DNA of 34,256 nucleotides, from positions 1 to 34,256 of the forward strand of contig PAYY01000037.1 of NCBI GenBank assembly GCA_002715465.1, in the 5' to 3' direction. This document shows positions 1-8,836 of the stretch, in pieces; within the stretch, counting starts at the first letter, position 1, and every line of letters starts with the position of its first letter. The notes beneath the pieces are model-generated. The model was not told where the DNA came from, did no database searches, and saw nothing but the letters and a program-made list of their open reading frames with translations. This stretch comes from Fidelibacterota bacterium. Lineage in GTDB: Bacteria > Marinisomatota > Marinisomatia > Marinisomatales > S15-B10. The translations under genes were made by a program, and so were the position numbers.

Positions 1-154
1 CATAAACAGCTTCAGCATGACTAATCATTGATTCAGGTGTGGGCATAATTATCAACCCAAGGAAAATTGCCACTCCAATACCTAACCATTTAAAATCTGT
101 ACGTTTTGCAAATCCCGTACCCTGTTCTTGTTCTTTATTTTTCTCTTTGGTCAA
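1..154 (-). CDS. DASS/SLC13-type anion symporter, N-terminal fragment
   Basis: The gene runs off the left edge, so only about 51 N-terminal codons are seen. The frame is open from an in-frame TAA just upstream. The only good start is TTG at 152-154, preceded by GGGAG about 10 bases upstream. The peptide has a charged N-terminus (MTKEKNKEQEQG), then a hydrophobic segment with WLGIGVAIFLGLIIMPTPE and continuing into SMISHAEAVY. A short charged leader followed by a first membrane helix ending in a MPTPE-like motif is typical of the N-terminus of divalent anion:sodium symporters (SLC13; citrate, succinate or sulfate uptake). The family call rests on this short stretch only; substrate cannot be inferred. 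It lies upstream of nothing else visible on this strand except the HMA lipoprotein gene 64 bases before it. Confidence 0.5.
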   Translation of the reverse strand, partial: MTKEKNKEQEQGTGFAKRTDFKWLGIGVAIFLGLIIMPTPESMISHAEAVY

Positions 155-218
155 TATCTCGTACTCCCATGAATTTTTTTTCCGCCATTAAAAAAAATCA
201 AACACCCTTAATTAACTA

Positions 219-545
219 TTACGACCCAATCTTACAGCAAGAGGCTAGGGCTTCATAAGCAACAGGGTCAGCTTTAGTCTGGTTAGCTGAATATCCAATT
301 TTTGAAATTGCATTTTCAATTGATTCTAAATTAATAATTGTTGCCTTATAGGTAACAATACCTAGTTTTTTATTATCATCAATTTCTATTTTTACGATAC
401 CATCAAGTTTTGATATTTCTTGTTTAATTGTAGATGAGCAACTTCCGCAAACCATTGATTCTAGCTTTATTTCAGCACTCGCTTCAGCATTGGAACAAGC
501 ATAAAAAATCGTAAGAACCAAAATTCCAAAAAATAATTTCTTCAT
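219..545 (-). CDS. HMA (heavy-metal-associated) domain lipoprotein
   Basis: This is a 108-residue exported protein. It has a lipoprotein signal (KKLFFGILVLTIF) with a lipobox ending at Cys17 (FYAC). It is followed by a ferredoxin-like HMA domain carrying the metal-binding MVCGSC motif, Cys33 and Cys36, at residues 31-36. HMA domains of this kind bind Cu(I), Hg(II) or similar soft metals and pass them to partners. Here it would sit on the periplasmic face of a membrane. An additional Cys-Cys pair (103-104) close to the C-terminus is unusual for a plain HMA domain and may add a ligand. The start is ATG with GAGGG five bases upstream. It lies between a propeller gene and a probable anion transporter on the same strand, 118 and 64 bases away. 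The metal is not determined from sequence. Confidence 0.85.
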   Translation of the reverse strand: MKKLFFGILVLTIFYACSNAEASAEIKLESMVCGSCSSTIKQEISKLDGIVKIEIDDNKKLGIVTYKATIINLESIENAISKIGYSANQTKADPVAYEALASCCKIGS

Positions 546-663
546 AATTCCCTCTAAATTAATTCTTTTGTTTATTTTCTATATTTATTATGACGACAAC
601 TAAATTAATAAAAGTAGAGTACATTTATATAATGTCATTTAAAAAAACTCTATTTGTTTTTTG

Positions 664-1743
664 CTAATTTTCCATCTTCCAAAAAGCTATTCCTCCAGCT
701 TGTTTTCCAATGTCTTGTTGAGCAACAAGTTTTATTTTATTTAAATCAATAACTTCAACTGATCCTGGTTCAGCACCAATACCTTCAACAGAAATGAATG
801 CAAATTTGCTGTCGGGTGAAATCACTACCCCATGGGAAACCTTTCTAGTATTTTTTATACGACCCAATTCCTTTCCAGAGAGCAAATCCCAAATTCCAGT
901 TTTAGACGACGTTTTATATGTAACCACTAATTTCTTACCATCACGACTAACCTCACAGTTATATGGCCCTTTATCAGTCTTAAAGCGTCGAGATATCATC
1001 CATTTATTTATATCTATTTCTACAACTTCATCTGTTCCATTATTAACAACATATAAAAATTGATCATTAGGATGAGGATAAACCCAAGTTGGTTTTGCCT
1101 TTGATATTTTATGATCAATCATTTTGCGATGGTTCATTTTATGATGATTTCCTAAAGATAGCTTTCGAGTAATCTCCATTCTCACAGCATCAAGTTCAAA
1201 TAATTCTCCAGACATCATTGCAACTGAATAATGTTTTAAACCATTATTTGATAGACGAGAACCGTGTGGCATAACGCCAGTCTCTACTCTTTCAATTTCA
1301 ATCATATTATCAGGGTCAACTATTGATACAGTACTTATTTCATCATGTCCCCCATGAAGATTAAAGTTAACCACATAAAGAAGTCCAGTCGCAATAGAAA
1401 CCTGGAGAGTCGCAGGAAATAGGCCAAGTTCGACTCTATCTACCATCTGGTCAGTTCCCGTCTTATATTTATATAAATGCCCAAAAGGTATTCCATGAGC
1501 CATGGACAAGTACCAGTATTCTCCATCAGGTGAAATATTAATTCCATGTGGGCCTTCAATTTCTACGGGCCAAACTCCAACTGGAATCCGTTTTTCCAAA
1601 TAGATATTATTACCGTCAAAACGTACTAATGCGACTTCATCTTCAGATTCAGCTGTCGCATAAACAAAGTAATTTTTACTATAAATTATCTGAATTGTTA
1701 AGAATAAAAATATTGTAGGTATTACAAAATATCTAATTTTCAT
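664..1743 (-). CDS. Secreted YVTN-type beta-propeller protein
   Basis: The product is 359 residues with a cleavable signal (residues 1-22, MKIRYFVIPTIFLFLTIQ). The remainder consists of repeated beta-propeller blades of the YncE/YVTN kind (INISPDGEYWYLS, LLYVVNF, FLYVVNNGTDEVVEID, GVVISPDSKFAFIS). Such propellers are periplasmic or extracellular scaffolds, and some are related to nitrous-oxide-reductase or metal-handling propellers. A loop at residues 200-211 is rich in His and Met (H200, H201, M203, H205, M208, H211), and PHG/HGGH motifs recur elsewhere, so metal binding is possible. The gene starts 20 bases after the LVIVD protein gene stops, so the two are probably co-transcribed. The HMA-domain lipoprotein gene follows. 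No catalytic residues can be assigned. Confidence 0.75.
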   Translation of the reverse strand: MKIRYFVIPTIFLFLTIQIIYSKNYFVYATAESEDEVALVRFDGNNIYLEKRIPVGVWPVEIEGPHGINISPDGEYWYLSMAHGIPFGHLYKYKTGTDQMVDRVELGLFPATLQVSIATGLLYVVNFNLHGGHDEISTVSIVDPDNMIEIERVETGVMPHGSRLSNNGLKHYSVAMMSGELFELDAVRMEITRKLSLGNHHKMNHRKMIDHKISKAKPTWVYPHPNDQFLYVVNNGTDEVVEIDINKWMISRRFKTDKGPYNCEVSRDGKKLVVTYKTSSKTGIWDLLSGKELGRIKNTRKVSHGVVISPDSKFAFISVEGIGAEPGSVEVIDLNKIKLVAQQDIGKQAGGIAFWKMEN

Positions 1744-1763
1744 GCTAATTACTGTTGCTAACT

Positions 1764-3827
1764 CTATTCTTTATCTTCAAATCGGACAGCATAAAGCCCA
1801 CTATTCATATCAGAAAAATAAATTAGGCCTTTATAAGGCTGAGGTCCCCATGCAAGTGGTGCATTAGGTATAAATCCTTTTGATGAACGACCATGAAAGA
1901 AGGCAATCTCTCTACCTTGTTTATATAAATCACCCAATAATTCACCAGAAATATCAACCACCCTAAGTCCCCCCTGATAATAGGCTGTAAAAAGGGTGTC
2001 ACCTTGTACCCACATATTATGAGAACCAGCTTCAGGAACCTGATAAATAGCAACCTCGTGTGGGCTATTAATGTTCTGCATATCTATAAAATGGAAACCT
2101 CCTCTAGGGTTTGGAGCATCAGAATCTGAATCACCAAAAGGAAACCATTCATCACCGCCTATAACATAAAAATTTCCTGTCGATTGACTTAAAAATGGGA
2201 AAGCCGCATGATTTCTACCAGTAAGGTCTTTTTTATTAAATATAGAAACTGGAGTCTTTAAACTCCCTCGCCCAGCTATCTGAAGAAGAGGATTAGATTG
2301 AATTATTGGCATATTTCTTTCACTATAAGGTAATCCCCCAATATCTATCGCATGAATACCATCCGACCAATTTGATGAATATGCAATACCATCGACAACC
2401 CAAACATCATGAATGGAATGGCCCGGTGTTTTTAGCTCAAAAGAACTAACATGATATGGATTCACAGGATCAGAAATATCTATGATATCAAATTTTCGAC
2501 TATTATTAACAGCAAAAACATGATTTTTATAGATAAAAATATTGTGAACACCGCCAGTAAGGTCATTGTTGTATTCAGAAAGGATTTTTACATCATATGG
2601 ATTCTTTACATCAAGAATTACTATGCCATTTTTTCTATTAGAAGCACCTTCTCTTGTAATTATACAAACTTGTCCATCCTCTGAAACTTTCACATCATTA
2701 ACTGTTCTAGCATCTACAGTAATGGTATCGATTGGAGTAATATTAGTAGGATCAGATACGTCCCAAAAATATGCATCACCATTTGCTCCCCAAGTTCCCG
2801 TAACTGCAAAATCCTTACCGGAGTGTTTTCCTATACCAGGCCATACCCATAGATCAGATGTATTGACCGAAGAGACTAAACCATGACCCACCAATTCTAA
2901 TTTTGACGAAACATTCCTTGGAATAACGCGAATTGACTTACTTGCTGTATAACCTCCAGTAGAAGCACTAATTGTGTAAATACCAGGAGTTTCAGCTACA
3001 AAATTTCCATTTTTTGTAATTTGCCCATTTGCTGGCAGACCAATCTCATAGTCAGCCTCTCCATACCAAGAGAATTTTATTGGAATTTCATTAACAGGTT
3101 TTCCCGAACGTGAAAGAGGGACAGCTATAAAAGAAATAACATCCCCAGTGCGAATTTCTTCTTTATCTGATGAAAGTGACATTCCTCTAACTGGATTTGC
3201 AATAATTCTTATGTCTAAAGAATTACTAATACCTTCAATGTTTGCTTCTATTTTTATTCGCCCCTTTAATTTCGCTATAAGTTGCCCATGAGCATCGAAA
3301 TGAGCTACTCTTGGTTCTTTAGATATAAGATCAACCTTTACATCTTTTCTCTTAATATTAGCTTTATCAAGAACGATAGTTTTTATATAAACACTTGTTC
3401 CTTGATAAATAGTTAATGGAGGATTAACAAACTCAATAGTTTTTAATTCTGGGTATGGAATTTCGATAGGCATTTCCCCTTTTACAGGATCTTCCCCTTT
3501 TCCAGTTAATGTTCGAGTGTTTAATTTTATCGATCCTGATTTAAAAGCTTTCACTTTAACCAAAGCAATGCCTGTTGAATCACTAATCCTTGGATTGACA
3601 GAAATGGACCTATGCTGACCATAAATGGAGAAAAGATCTTTTACTATTTCTCCATTAGAGTTTTGGAGTGAAACTTTAACTTTAGCTGAGTCACCAATTT
3701 TAAGAGTTAACTGCTCTGGAATAAAGTCGAAAAACAAGGAATCTTTATCTACACTCTTTGCCATTATATGTTGGAGGAAAACAATTAAAAATAACAACAA
3801 AACCAAATGAGATTTTATTTTTAACAA
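1764..3827 (-). CDS. Secreted Ig-like (BIG2-type) and LVIVD-repeat propeller protein
   Basis: The 687-residue product has a signal peptide (residues 1-23). It then has about three beta-sandwich segments (roughly 25-305) resembling bacterial Ig-like/BIG2 domains (SAKVKVSLQNSNG, VYIKTIVLDKANI, and NGNFVAETPGIYTISASTGG). A C-terminal propeller (about 310-685) has LVIVD-type repeats such as GIVILDVKNPYDVKILSEY, FDIIDISDPVNPYHVSSF and GGLRVVDISGELLGD. LVIVD proteins are cell-surface or periplasmic propellers of unknown function. The start is TTG with AGGA seven bases upstream, 14 bases after the stop of the preceding paralogue. It is a tandem duplicate of the gene at 3842-5908: the propeller half is far more similar between the two than the Ig-like half. 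No enzymatic motif is seen; an adhesion or ligand-binding role is possible but unproven. Confidence 0.8.
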   Translation of the reverse strand: MLKIKSHLVLLLFLIVFLQHIMAKSVDKDSLFFDFIPEQLTLKIGDSAKVKVSLQNSNGEIVKDLFSIYGQHRSISVNPRISDSTGIALVKVKAFKSGSIKLNTRTLTGKGEDPVKGEMPIEIPYPELKTIEFVNPPLTIYQGTSVYIKTIVLDKANIKRKDVKVDLISKEPRVAHFDAHGQLIAKLKGRIKIEANIEGISNSLDIRIIANPVRGMSLSSDKEEIRTGDVISFIAVPLSRSGKPVNEIPIKFSWYGEADYEIGLPANGQITKNGNFVAETPGIYTISASTGGYTASKSIRVIPRNVSSKLELVGHGLVSSVNTSDLWVWPGIGKHSGKDFAVTGTWGANGDAYFWDVSDPTNITPIDTITVDARTVNDVKVSEDGQVCIITREGASNRKNGIVILDVKNPYDVKILSEYNNDLTGGVHNIFIYKNHVFAVNNSRKFDIIDISDPVNPYHVSSFELKTPGHSIHDVWVVDGIAYSSNWSDGIHAIDIGGLPYSERNMPIIQSNPLLQIAGRGSLKTPVSIFNKKDLTGRNHAAFPFLSQSTGNFYVIGGDEWFPFGDSDSDAPNPRGGFHFIDMQNINSPHEVAIYQVPEAGSHNMWVQGDTLFTAYYQGGLRVVDISGELLGDLYKQGREIAFFHGRSSKGFIPNAPLAWGPQPYKGLIYFSDMNSGLYAVRFEDKE

Positions 3828-3841
3828 GTTTTATTCCTGAT

Positions 3842-5908
3842 TTATTCTTTTTCTAACCGAATAGCATAAAGCCCGCTATTCATGTCTGTAAAGAAAACAA
3901 GGTCCTTATACGGTTGAGCCCCCCAAACCATCGGTGCATTGGGAAGAAATCCATTTTTATTTGAGGAAAGATAAAAAGCTATCTCCCTGCCTTGCTTATA
4001 TAAATCTCCCAAAAGATCCCCTGAAATATCTAAAACACGAAAGCCTCCTTGATAAAAAGCTGCAAAAAGGGTATCACCTTTTACCCACAAATTATGAGAG
4101 CCCGCTTCGGGGACCTGATATAACGCAGTTTCTTTAGGTTCATCCGGATTGTTGAAATTAATAAAGTGAAAACCACCTCTAGGATTAGAAGGCTCATACT
4201 TTAGAGCACTGAGGCCAAAAGGAAACTCCTCATCACCAGCAATAATATAAAAGTCACCTGTTGATTGACTAATAAAAGGAAAAGCAGCATGGTTTCTACC
4301 TGTAGGATCTTTTTTCATTGCTAATGGAATTGGATTGGAAGGACTCCCTTTTCCAGATCTAGAAAGCAGAGGATTTGCCTGAATTATAGGTTTATTCTTT
4401 TCATTAAAAGATAGACCACCAACATCTACTGCATGGACACCATCTGTCCAATTTGAAGAATATGCTATACCATTAATGACCCAAACATCATGTATAGCAT
4501 GGCCAGGACTTTTTAATTCATATGCACCAACTCTGTAAGGGTTTGATGGATCTTCAATATTAATTATATCATATTTGAGTCCATTATTTACAGCAAACAC
4601 ATGATTATTATAGATGAATGCATTATGAACACCGCCAGTCATATCATCATTAAATAATGATAAAATTTCTACATTAAATGGATCTGAAACATCAAGAATA
4701 ACAAATCCATTTTTTCTATTAGAAGCACCTTCTCTAGTTATAACTCCAATTTTACCATCCTCAGATATTTTTACATCATTCACTGTTCTTGCATCTACTT
4801 TAACTGAATCTATAATCATTAGGTTTTCAGCATCAGTTACATCCCAAAAATAAGCTTTACCATCACCTCCCCATGTTCCTGTAACAGCAAAATCTTTACC
4901 CTCATGAACACCTATACCAGGCCAAACCCATAGATCAGAAGTATATACATTAGAAATAAGCCCCTGTCCTATAAGATTAATGCCTTTCCCTATATTACGG
5001 GGATTCACCTTAATGCTCTTCTGAGCAGAGTATCCACTAGATGAAGCAAAAATTGTATAGACACCTGGGGTCTCTGCAACGAATCGACCATTCTTAGTAA
5101 TCTGTCCACCAGCTGGAAGTCCTATGCCATAATCAGCAATGCCTGAAAAAGAAAAATTAACAGGTACATCATCAATTAATTTTCCCCTTCTAGATAAAGG
5201 TTTCGCAATAAATTTGACTACATCTCCAGTTCTAACTTCGTCAGTCGAAGAAGAAATTTCAATTCCTCTAATTGGATTTCGAACCACTCTAACTATCATT
5301 TGGCTAATGACATTTTCTACTTGAGCCGTAATCTTAATTTTTCCAATTGATTTACCATTAAGATTTCCGAAAGGATCAAACTCAGCTATTGACGGATCAC
5401 TTGAAGTATATTGTATGTTGATGCTATCTCGAAACAATCCAGCCTCATCATATACCTTCCCTTTTAATTCAACTGATGTACCTTCATATATACTGATTTG
5501 AGATTTATTAAATATAATTTTTTCTAAAGGAGGGTAAGGAACTTTAATAGGTATACTATCTTTAACCCTATCTAATCTTTTTTGAGCAATACTTCTTACA
5601 TTTAGAGTTAGATCCCCAGGTTTAAAAACCTTTAACATTACTTTCGCCACACCAGTTGAATCACTAATTCTCGGTTTGGCAGAGACTGTTCCTCTTTCTC
5701 CTCCATAAACAAAAAAAGGATTGTTAGATAGATTACCATTTTTATCTAATAATTTTATAGTTACAAAAACAGAGTCTTTAATATCAAGGTCTATTGAATC
5801 TGGCTGAAATTGGAAATACAAAGAATCATTTGCCGTTAGAGCTTCCGCATTTGCAAATAGAAAGAAAAATGAACCTAAATAAATAAAAAGATTTTTCTTT
5901 ATTTTAAT
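3842..5908 (-). CDS. Secreted Ig-like/LVIVD propeller protein, tandem paralogue with probable ATT start
   Basis: This has the same architecture as its downstream neighbour: Ig-like domains (about 35-310) and a C-terminal LVIVD propeller (GFVILDVSDPFNVEILSLF, YDIINIEDPSNPYRVGAYE, GGFRVLDISGDLLGD). The first conventional start, TTG at 5819-5821, would begin inside the mature protein and leave no signal peptide. Reading the open frame upstream gives KIKKNLFIYLGSFFFLFANA, a clear signal peptide that aligns with the neighbour's MLKIKS leader. No ATG, GTG or TTG precedes it before the in-frame TAA at 5909-5911. The best start is ATT at 5906-5908, six bases after AGAGGGGG. With that start the product is 688 residues. 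It is first in a three-gene minus-strand run. If the ATT start is wrong, the signal is lost and the product would be cytoplasmic, which seems unlikely. Confidence 0.78.
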   Translation of the reverse strand: MKIKKNLFIYLGSFFFLFANAEALTANDSLYFQFQPDSIDLDIKDSVFVTIKLLDKNGNLSNNPFFVYGGERGTVSAKPRISDSTGVAKVMLKVFKPGDLTLNVRSIAQKRLDRVKDSIPIKVPYPPLEKIIFNKSQISIYEGTSVELKGKVYDEAGLFRDSINIQYTSSDPSIAEFDPFGNLNGKSIGKIKITAQVENVISQMIVRVVRNPIRGIEISSSTDEVRTGDVVKFIAKPLSRRGKLIDDVPVNFSFSGIADYGIGLPAGGQITKNGRFVAETPGVYTIFASSSGYSAQKSIKVNPRNIGKGINLIGQGLISNVYTSDLWVWPGIGVHEGKDFAVTGTWGGDGKAYFWDVTDAENLMIIDSVKVDARTVNDVKISEDGKIGVITREGASNRKNGFVILDVSDPFNVEILSLFNDDMTGGVHNAFIYNNHVFAVNNGLKYDIINIEDPSNPYRVGAYELKSPGHAIHDVWVINGIAYSSNWTDGVHAVDVGGLSFNEKNKPIIQANPLLSRSGKGSPSNPIPLAMKKDPTGRNHAAFPFISQSTGDFYIIAGDEEFPFGLSALKYEPSNPRGGFHFINFNNPDEPKETALYQVPEAGSHNLWVKGDTLFAAFYQGGFRVLDISGDLLGDLYKQGREIAFYLSSNKNGFLPNAPMVWGAQPYKDLVFFTDMNSGLYAIRLEKE

Positions 5909-6220
5909 TTAAAACCCCCTCTAGTAGTCATAATTATTTTAATCTATTAACAAAACTTTCAAATTATATTTCTAATTACTGTTGAATATCGATAATTTAA
6001 TTTTTTAAGATAATAATAGAAACCTCTACAAAAAAACTAATTAATACACTTCAAGAATATTTCGAGGGATTAACTTTTCAGATGATTATAAGAAGTTTTA
6101 TTTAAACATAAATTTACCCTAAATAAAAAACCTCATTAAATTAGATATCGAGATTAATAACTAATCAAAAAAAAATTAAAATACTAAATTTGCAAAAGAC
6201 AAATTAAGTAATTTAAACAA
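5909..6220. other. AT-rich divergent intergenic region
   Basis: These 312 bases separate the minus-strand LVIVD operon from the plus-strand methyltransferase gene, so promoters for both should lie here. I see the Shine-Dalgarno of the minus-strand gene at its left end but no convincing -35/-10 pair, inverted operator, RNA gene or open frame with coding character. The stretch is very rich in A and T with A-tracts near 6170-6180. Confidence 0.5.
5915..5922 (-). promoter_or_regulatory. Shine-Dalgarno AGAGGGGG that places the ATT start at 5908
   Basis: On the minus strand AGAGGGGG is followed by TTTTAA and then ATT AAA ATA AAG AAA. The six-base gap is a normal distance to an initiation codon, and the encoded residues are the basic n-region of a signal peptide. 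The next candidate, ATA, would be 12 bases away; the first TTG is about 94 bases away. Confidence 0.6.
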
Positions 6221-7069
6221 TTGAAAAAAATGCCTGTTAAAGTTAATTCTAAGGAAGTTGGCCTTGAAATAGGACTGCTTCTAGCCAGATTTTTTCTTGA
6301 TTCTGAAGATCTTCATTTTGGTTATTGGCCTGAAGGTTCAAAGACTGGATTTCTAACATTTCCTGAAGCTCAATCAAGGCACAGTGATCTCATATTTAAA
6401 AACATCCCTGATAATGTCGATTCTATACTAGATGTTGGAGCAGGATCTGGAGAATTAGCAAAAAAGCTCTCTGCTAAAGGGTTTAAAGTTGATTGTGTAT
6501 CACCCAGTTCTTTTCTTTCTGACTCAATTGAATCAAAACTTACTGCTGAATCAAAATTGTTTCGAACAACATTAGAAAATCTTGACACTGAGAATCGATA
6601 TGATCTCATTCTTTTCAGTGAAAGCTTTCAATATGTCAAGCTAGAAAAAGGCATTGAACAATGTGTAAGATTATTAAATAAAGATGGTTATTTACTTATT
6701 TGTGATTTTTTCCAATTAGGAAAAAATGAACCTAGCCCATTACGTGGTGGTAAAAAATTAGATAGATTTTTTGAAACTATTGGAAAATTTCCTTTTCATC
6801 AAGTTAAAGATTTGGATATTACTAGGGAGACCGCACCAACTATTGAAATTTTAGATAATTTTCTTACGAAATTTTTGAAACCAACGACTACTCTTTCAGG
6901 AAAATATCTTTTTTCAAACTATCCACTAATATACCGTATGATTAAATGGAAAATGCATCGCCGATTAGATAAGATAAAACGAGTGTATCTATCTAATAAG
7001 ATCACAGGGGAATCATTTATAAAACATAAATCATATCGTCTTTTCTTATATAAAACTGAATCAGTTTGA
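6221..7069 (+). CDS. Class I SAM-dependent methyltransferase
   Basis: The 282-residue protein has a Rossmann-type methyltransferase core. Motif I, ILDVGAGSGELA, is at residues 69-80 and binds S-adenosylmethionine. It is followed by DLILFSESFQYVKLEKGI and a strand with LLNKDGYLLICDFF, the usual acidic-loop and post-motif III segments. The N-terminal stretch (EDLHFGYW) and the C-terminal part resemble small-molecule methyltransferases rather than rRNA or DNA enzymes; the substrate is unknown. The start is uncertain: TTG at 6221 or ATG at 6230, neither with a good Shine-Dalgarno. The stop overlaps the TTG start of the TPP-enzyme gene by four bases, implying translational coupling and possibly a shared pathway. 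Confidence 0.8.
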   Translation: MKKMPVKVNSKEVGLEIGLLLARFFLDSEDLHFGYWPEGSKTGFLTFPEAQSRHSDLIFKNIPDNVDSILDVGAGSGELAKKLSAKGFKVDCVSPSSFLSDSIESKLTAESKLFRTTLENLDTENRYDLILFSESFQYVKLEKGIEQCVRLLNKDGYLLICDFFQLGKNEPSPLRGGKKLDRFFETIGKFPFHQVKDLDITRETAPTIEILDNFLTKFLKPTTTLSGKYLFSNYPLIYRMIKWKMHRRLDKIKRVYLSNKITGESFIKHKSYRLFLYKTESV

Positions 7070-8796
7070 ATACAACTTCAAATGGGGGAGAAATTGTAGC
7101 TTCCTTCTTACATGGAAAAGGTGTCGAATATATTTTCACTCTATGCGGTGGTCATATTTCTCCAATACTAATTGGTGCAAATAATTTAGGAATACGAGTA
7201 GTCGATGTACGGCACGAAGCAACAGCTGTATTTGCCGCTGACGCTATAACCAGACTTTCTGATAAGCCTGGTATATCCACAGTTACAGCTGGTCCAGGAC
7301 TTACAAACACAATAACAGCTGTAAAAAATGCACAAATGGCTCAATCTCCCATTATTCTAATAGGTGGTGCGACTGCAACAATCCTAAAAAATAAAGGCTC
7401 ACTGCAAGACATTGATCAGATAGCATTAATGAAGCCTCACGTTAAATGGACATGTTCAGTGAAACGTACTTCTCAAATAGAAAGAGTTTTAGAAAAATGT
7501 TTTCATATTGCTTATGATGGAGTCACAGGCCCTGTATTTATTGAGATTCCTGTAGATTTACTTTATCCAGAAGAAATAGTTAGAAAATGGTATGGACTTT
7601 CTTCAAAAAGAAATAAACAAAGGATTCAACAATTTTACCTCGACTGGCATCTAAAAAAGTTGTTTAAACAAAGAAAGTTTCAATTTAAGCCTCATTTTTC
7701 TAATACTCCAGTTTGTCCAAAAAAACACACCATTAAAAAATGTATTAAAATGATTAAGACGGCTAAAAAACCTGTCCTTCTTGTAAGTAGCCAGGCTTTA
7801 CTCTCAGCAAAAAACGCTCCACATTTAAAAGATGCAATAATGAAAATAGGCATGCCGACCTATCTGTCAGGATTGGCAAGAGGTCTACTTGGTAATAATT
7901 TTCAGAACTTTTTCCTTCATAATAGGTCTCATTCCTTCAAAGAAGCAGATCTTGTTGTTTTAGCTGGGGCTCCTTTTGATTTCAGATTAGCATATGGTAG
8001 AAAAATTCCATCTAATACACCTATTATTTCCATAAATAGAAGCTTCCATGATTTAAGTCTTAACCGTCGACCAACTTTAGCTATTCACGCGGATCCATGT
8101 CTTACTATTCTAAAAATTGCAAAATCATGGAGCAATAAAATTGATAATTGGAATTCATGGCAAAAAAAATTAGTAAATCTTGAGATCCATCGGGAGAAGG
8201 AAATTATTGACAAATCTAAAATAAAGATTGAAAAAATCAACGCTTTAGCTCTTTTAGTAAAACTTAACAAGATTATTAAGGATGATTCAATTATAATTGC
8301 TGATGGAGGAGATTTTGTTGCATCCGCATCATATATTGTCAAACCTAGAAAAACACTGTCCTGGCTTGACCCAGGACCTTTTGGTACTTTAGGTGTGGGT
8401 GCTGGTTTTGCAATTGCTGCAAAGCTTTGTAGGCCAGATGCTGATATTTGGATATTATATGGTGATGGCTCTGTTGGTTATAGCCTTGCTGAATTTGATA
8501 CATTTTATCGTCACAACCTTCCTGTAATAGGACTGGTCGGAAATGATGCTGGTTGGACCCAAATTAAACGGGAACAAGTCAATATATTCAAAGATGATCT
8601 AGCTACCACTTTATCGAATACAGATTATCATATAGCAGCTGAAGGATATGGAGGAAAAGGAGTACTCTTAAATTCATTAGATAACTTTGAAAAAGTAGTT
8701 AATGAAATCTATTCGATAGCAAATTCTGGTCACCCAGTACTACTTAACGCAATTATCGGAGAAACAGATTTTAGGGAAGGCTCTATTTCAATATGA
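7066..8796 (+). CDS. Thiamine-diphosphate-dependent lyase, ILVBL (2-hydroxyacyl-CoA lyase)-like
   Basis: The 576-residue protein has the three-domain layout of the acetolactate synthase superfamily. The N-terminal pyrimidine-binding domain has the catalytic Glu51 in [14 protein letters not shown] and the [20 protein letters not shown] stretch. The central domain has [24 protein letters not shown] and [16 protein letters not shown]. The pyrophosphate-binding domain has GDG at 466-468 ending at Asn493 (GND). From memory of the family, the central segment, [17 protein letters not shown] and the C-terminal TDFREGSI are closer to animal ILVBL than to biosynthetic IlvB. ILVBL cleaves 2-hydroxyacyl-CoA in fatty acid alpha-oxidation, so that chemistry is a candidate here. 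No regulatory IlvN-type small subunit is nearby, arguing against branched-chain amino acid synthesis. The TTG start overlaps the methyltransferase stop. Confidence 0.85.
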   Translation: MNTTSNGGEIVASFLHGKGVEYIFTLCGGHISPILIGANNLGIRVVDVRHEATAVFAADAITRLSDKPGISTVTAGPGLTNTITAVKNAQMAQSPIILIGGATATILKNKGSLQDIDQIALMKPHVKWTCSVKRTSQIERVLEKCFHIAYDGVTGPVFIEIPVDLLYPEEIVRKWYGLSSKRNKQRIQQFYLDWHLKKLFKQRKFQFKPHFSNTPVCPKKHTIKKCIKMIKTAKKPVLLVSSQALLSAKNAPHLKDAIMKIGMPTYLSGLARGLLGNNFQNFFLHNRSHSFKEADLVVLAGAPFDFRLAYGRKIPSNTPIISINRSFHDLSLNRRPTLAIHADPCLTILKIAKSWSNKIDNWNSWQKKLVNLEIHREKEIIDKSKIKIEKINALALLVKLNKIIKDDSIIIADGGDFVASASYIVKPRKTLSWLDPGPFGTLGVGAGFAIAAKLCRPDADIWILYGDGSVGYSLAEFDTFYRHNLPVIGLVGNDAGWTQIKREQVNIFKDDLATTLSNTDYHIAAEGYGGKGVLLNSLDNFEKVVNEIYSIANSGHPVLLNAIIGETDFREGSISI

Positions 8797-8836
8797 GTTA
8801 TTTAATTATTTATATACAATCAATTAACTCAATTAC

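Noticed and set aside
219..545. mer (mercury) operon assignment of the HMA protein
   Set aside because: No merA, merR or merT is visible; the lipoprotein with MxCxxC is better left as a general heavy-metal carrier.
3934..5324. Plus-strand open frames opposite the LVIVD genes
   Set aside because: They lack Shine-Dalgarno sequences and recognisable domains, and lie antisense to clearly coding genes.
7066..8796. Acetolactate synthase large subunit (IlvB)
   Set aside because: No small-subunit gene and no branched-chain biosynthesis neighbours, and several blocks fit ILVBL better.
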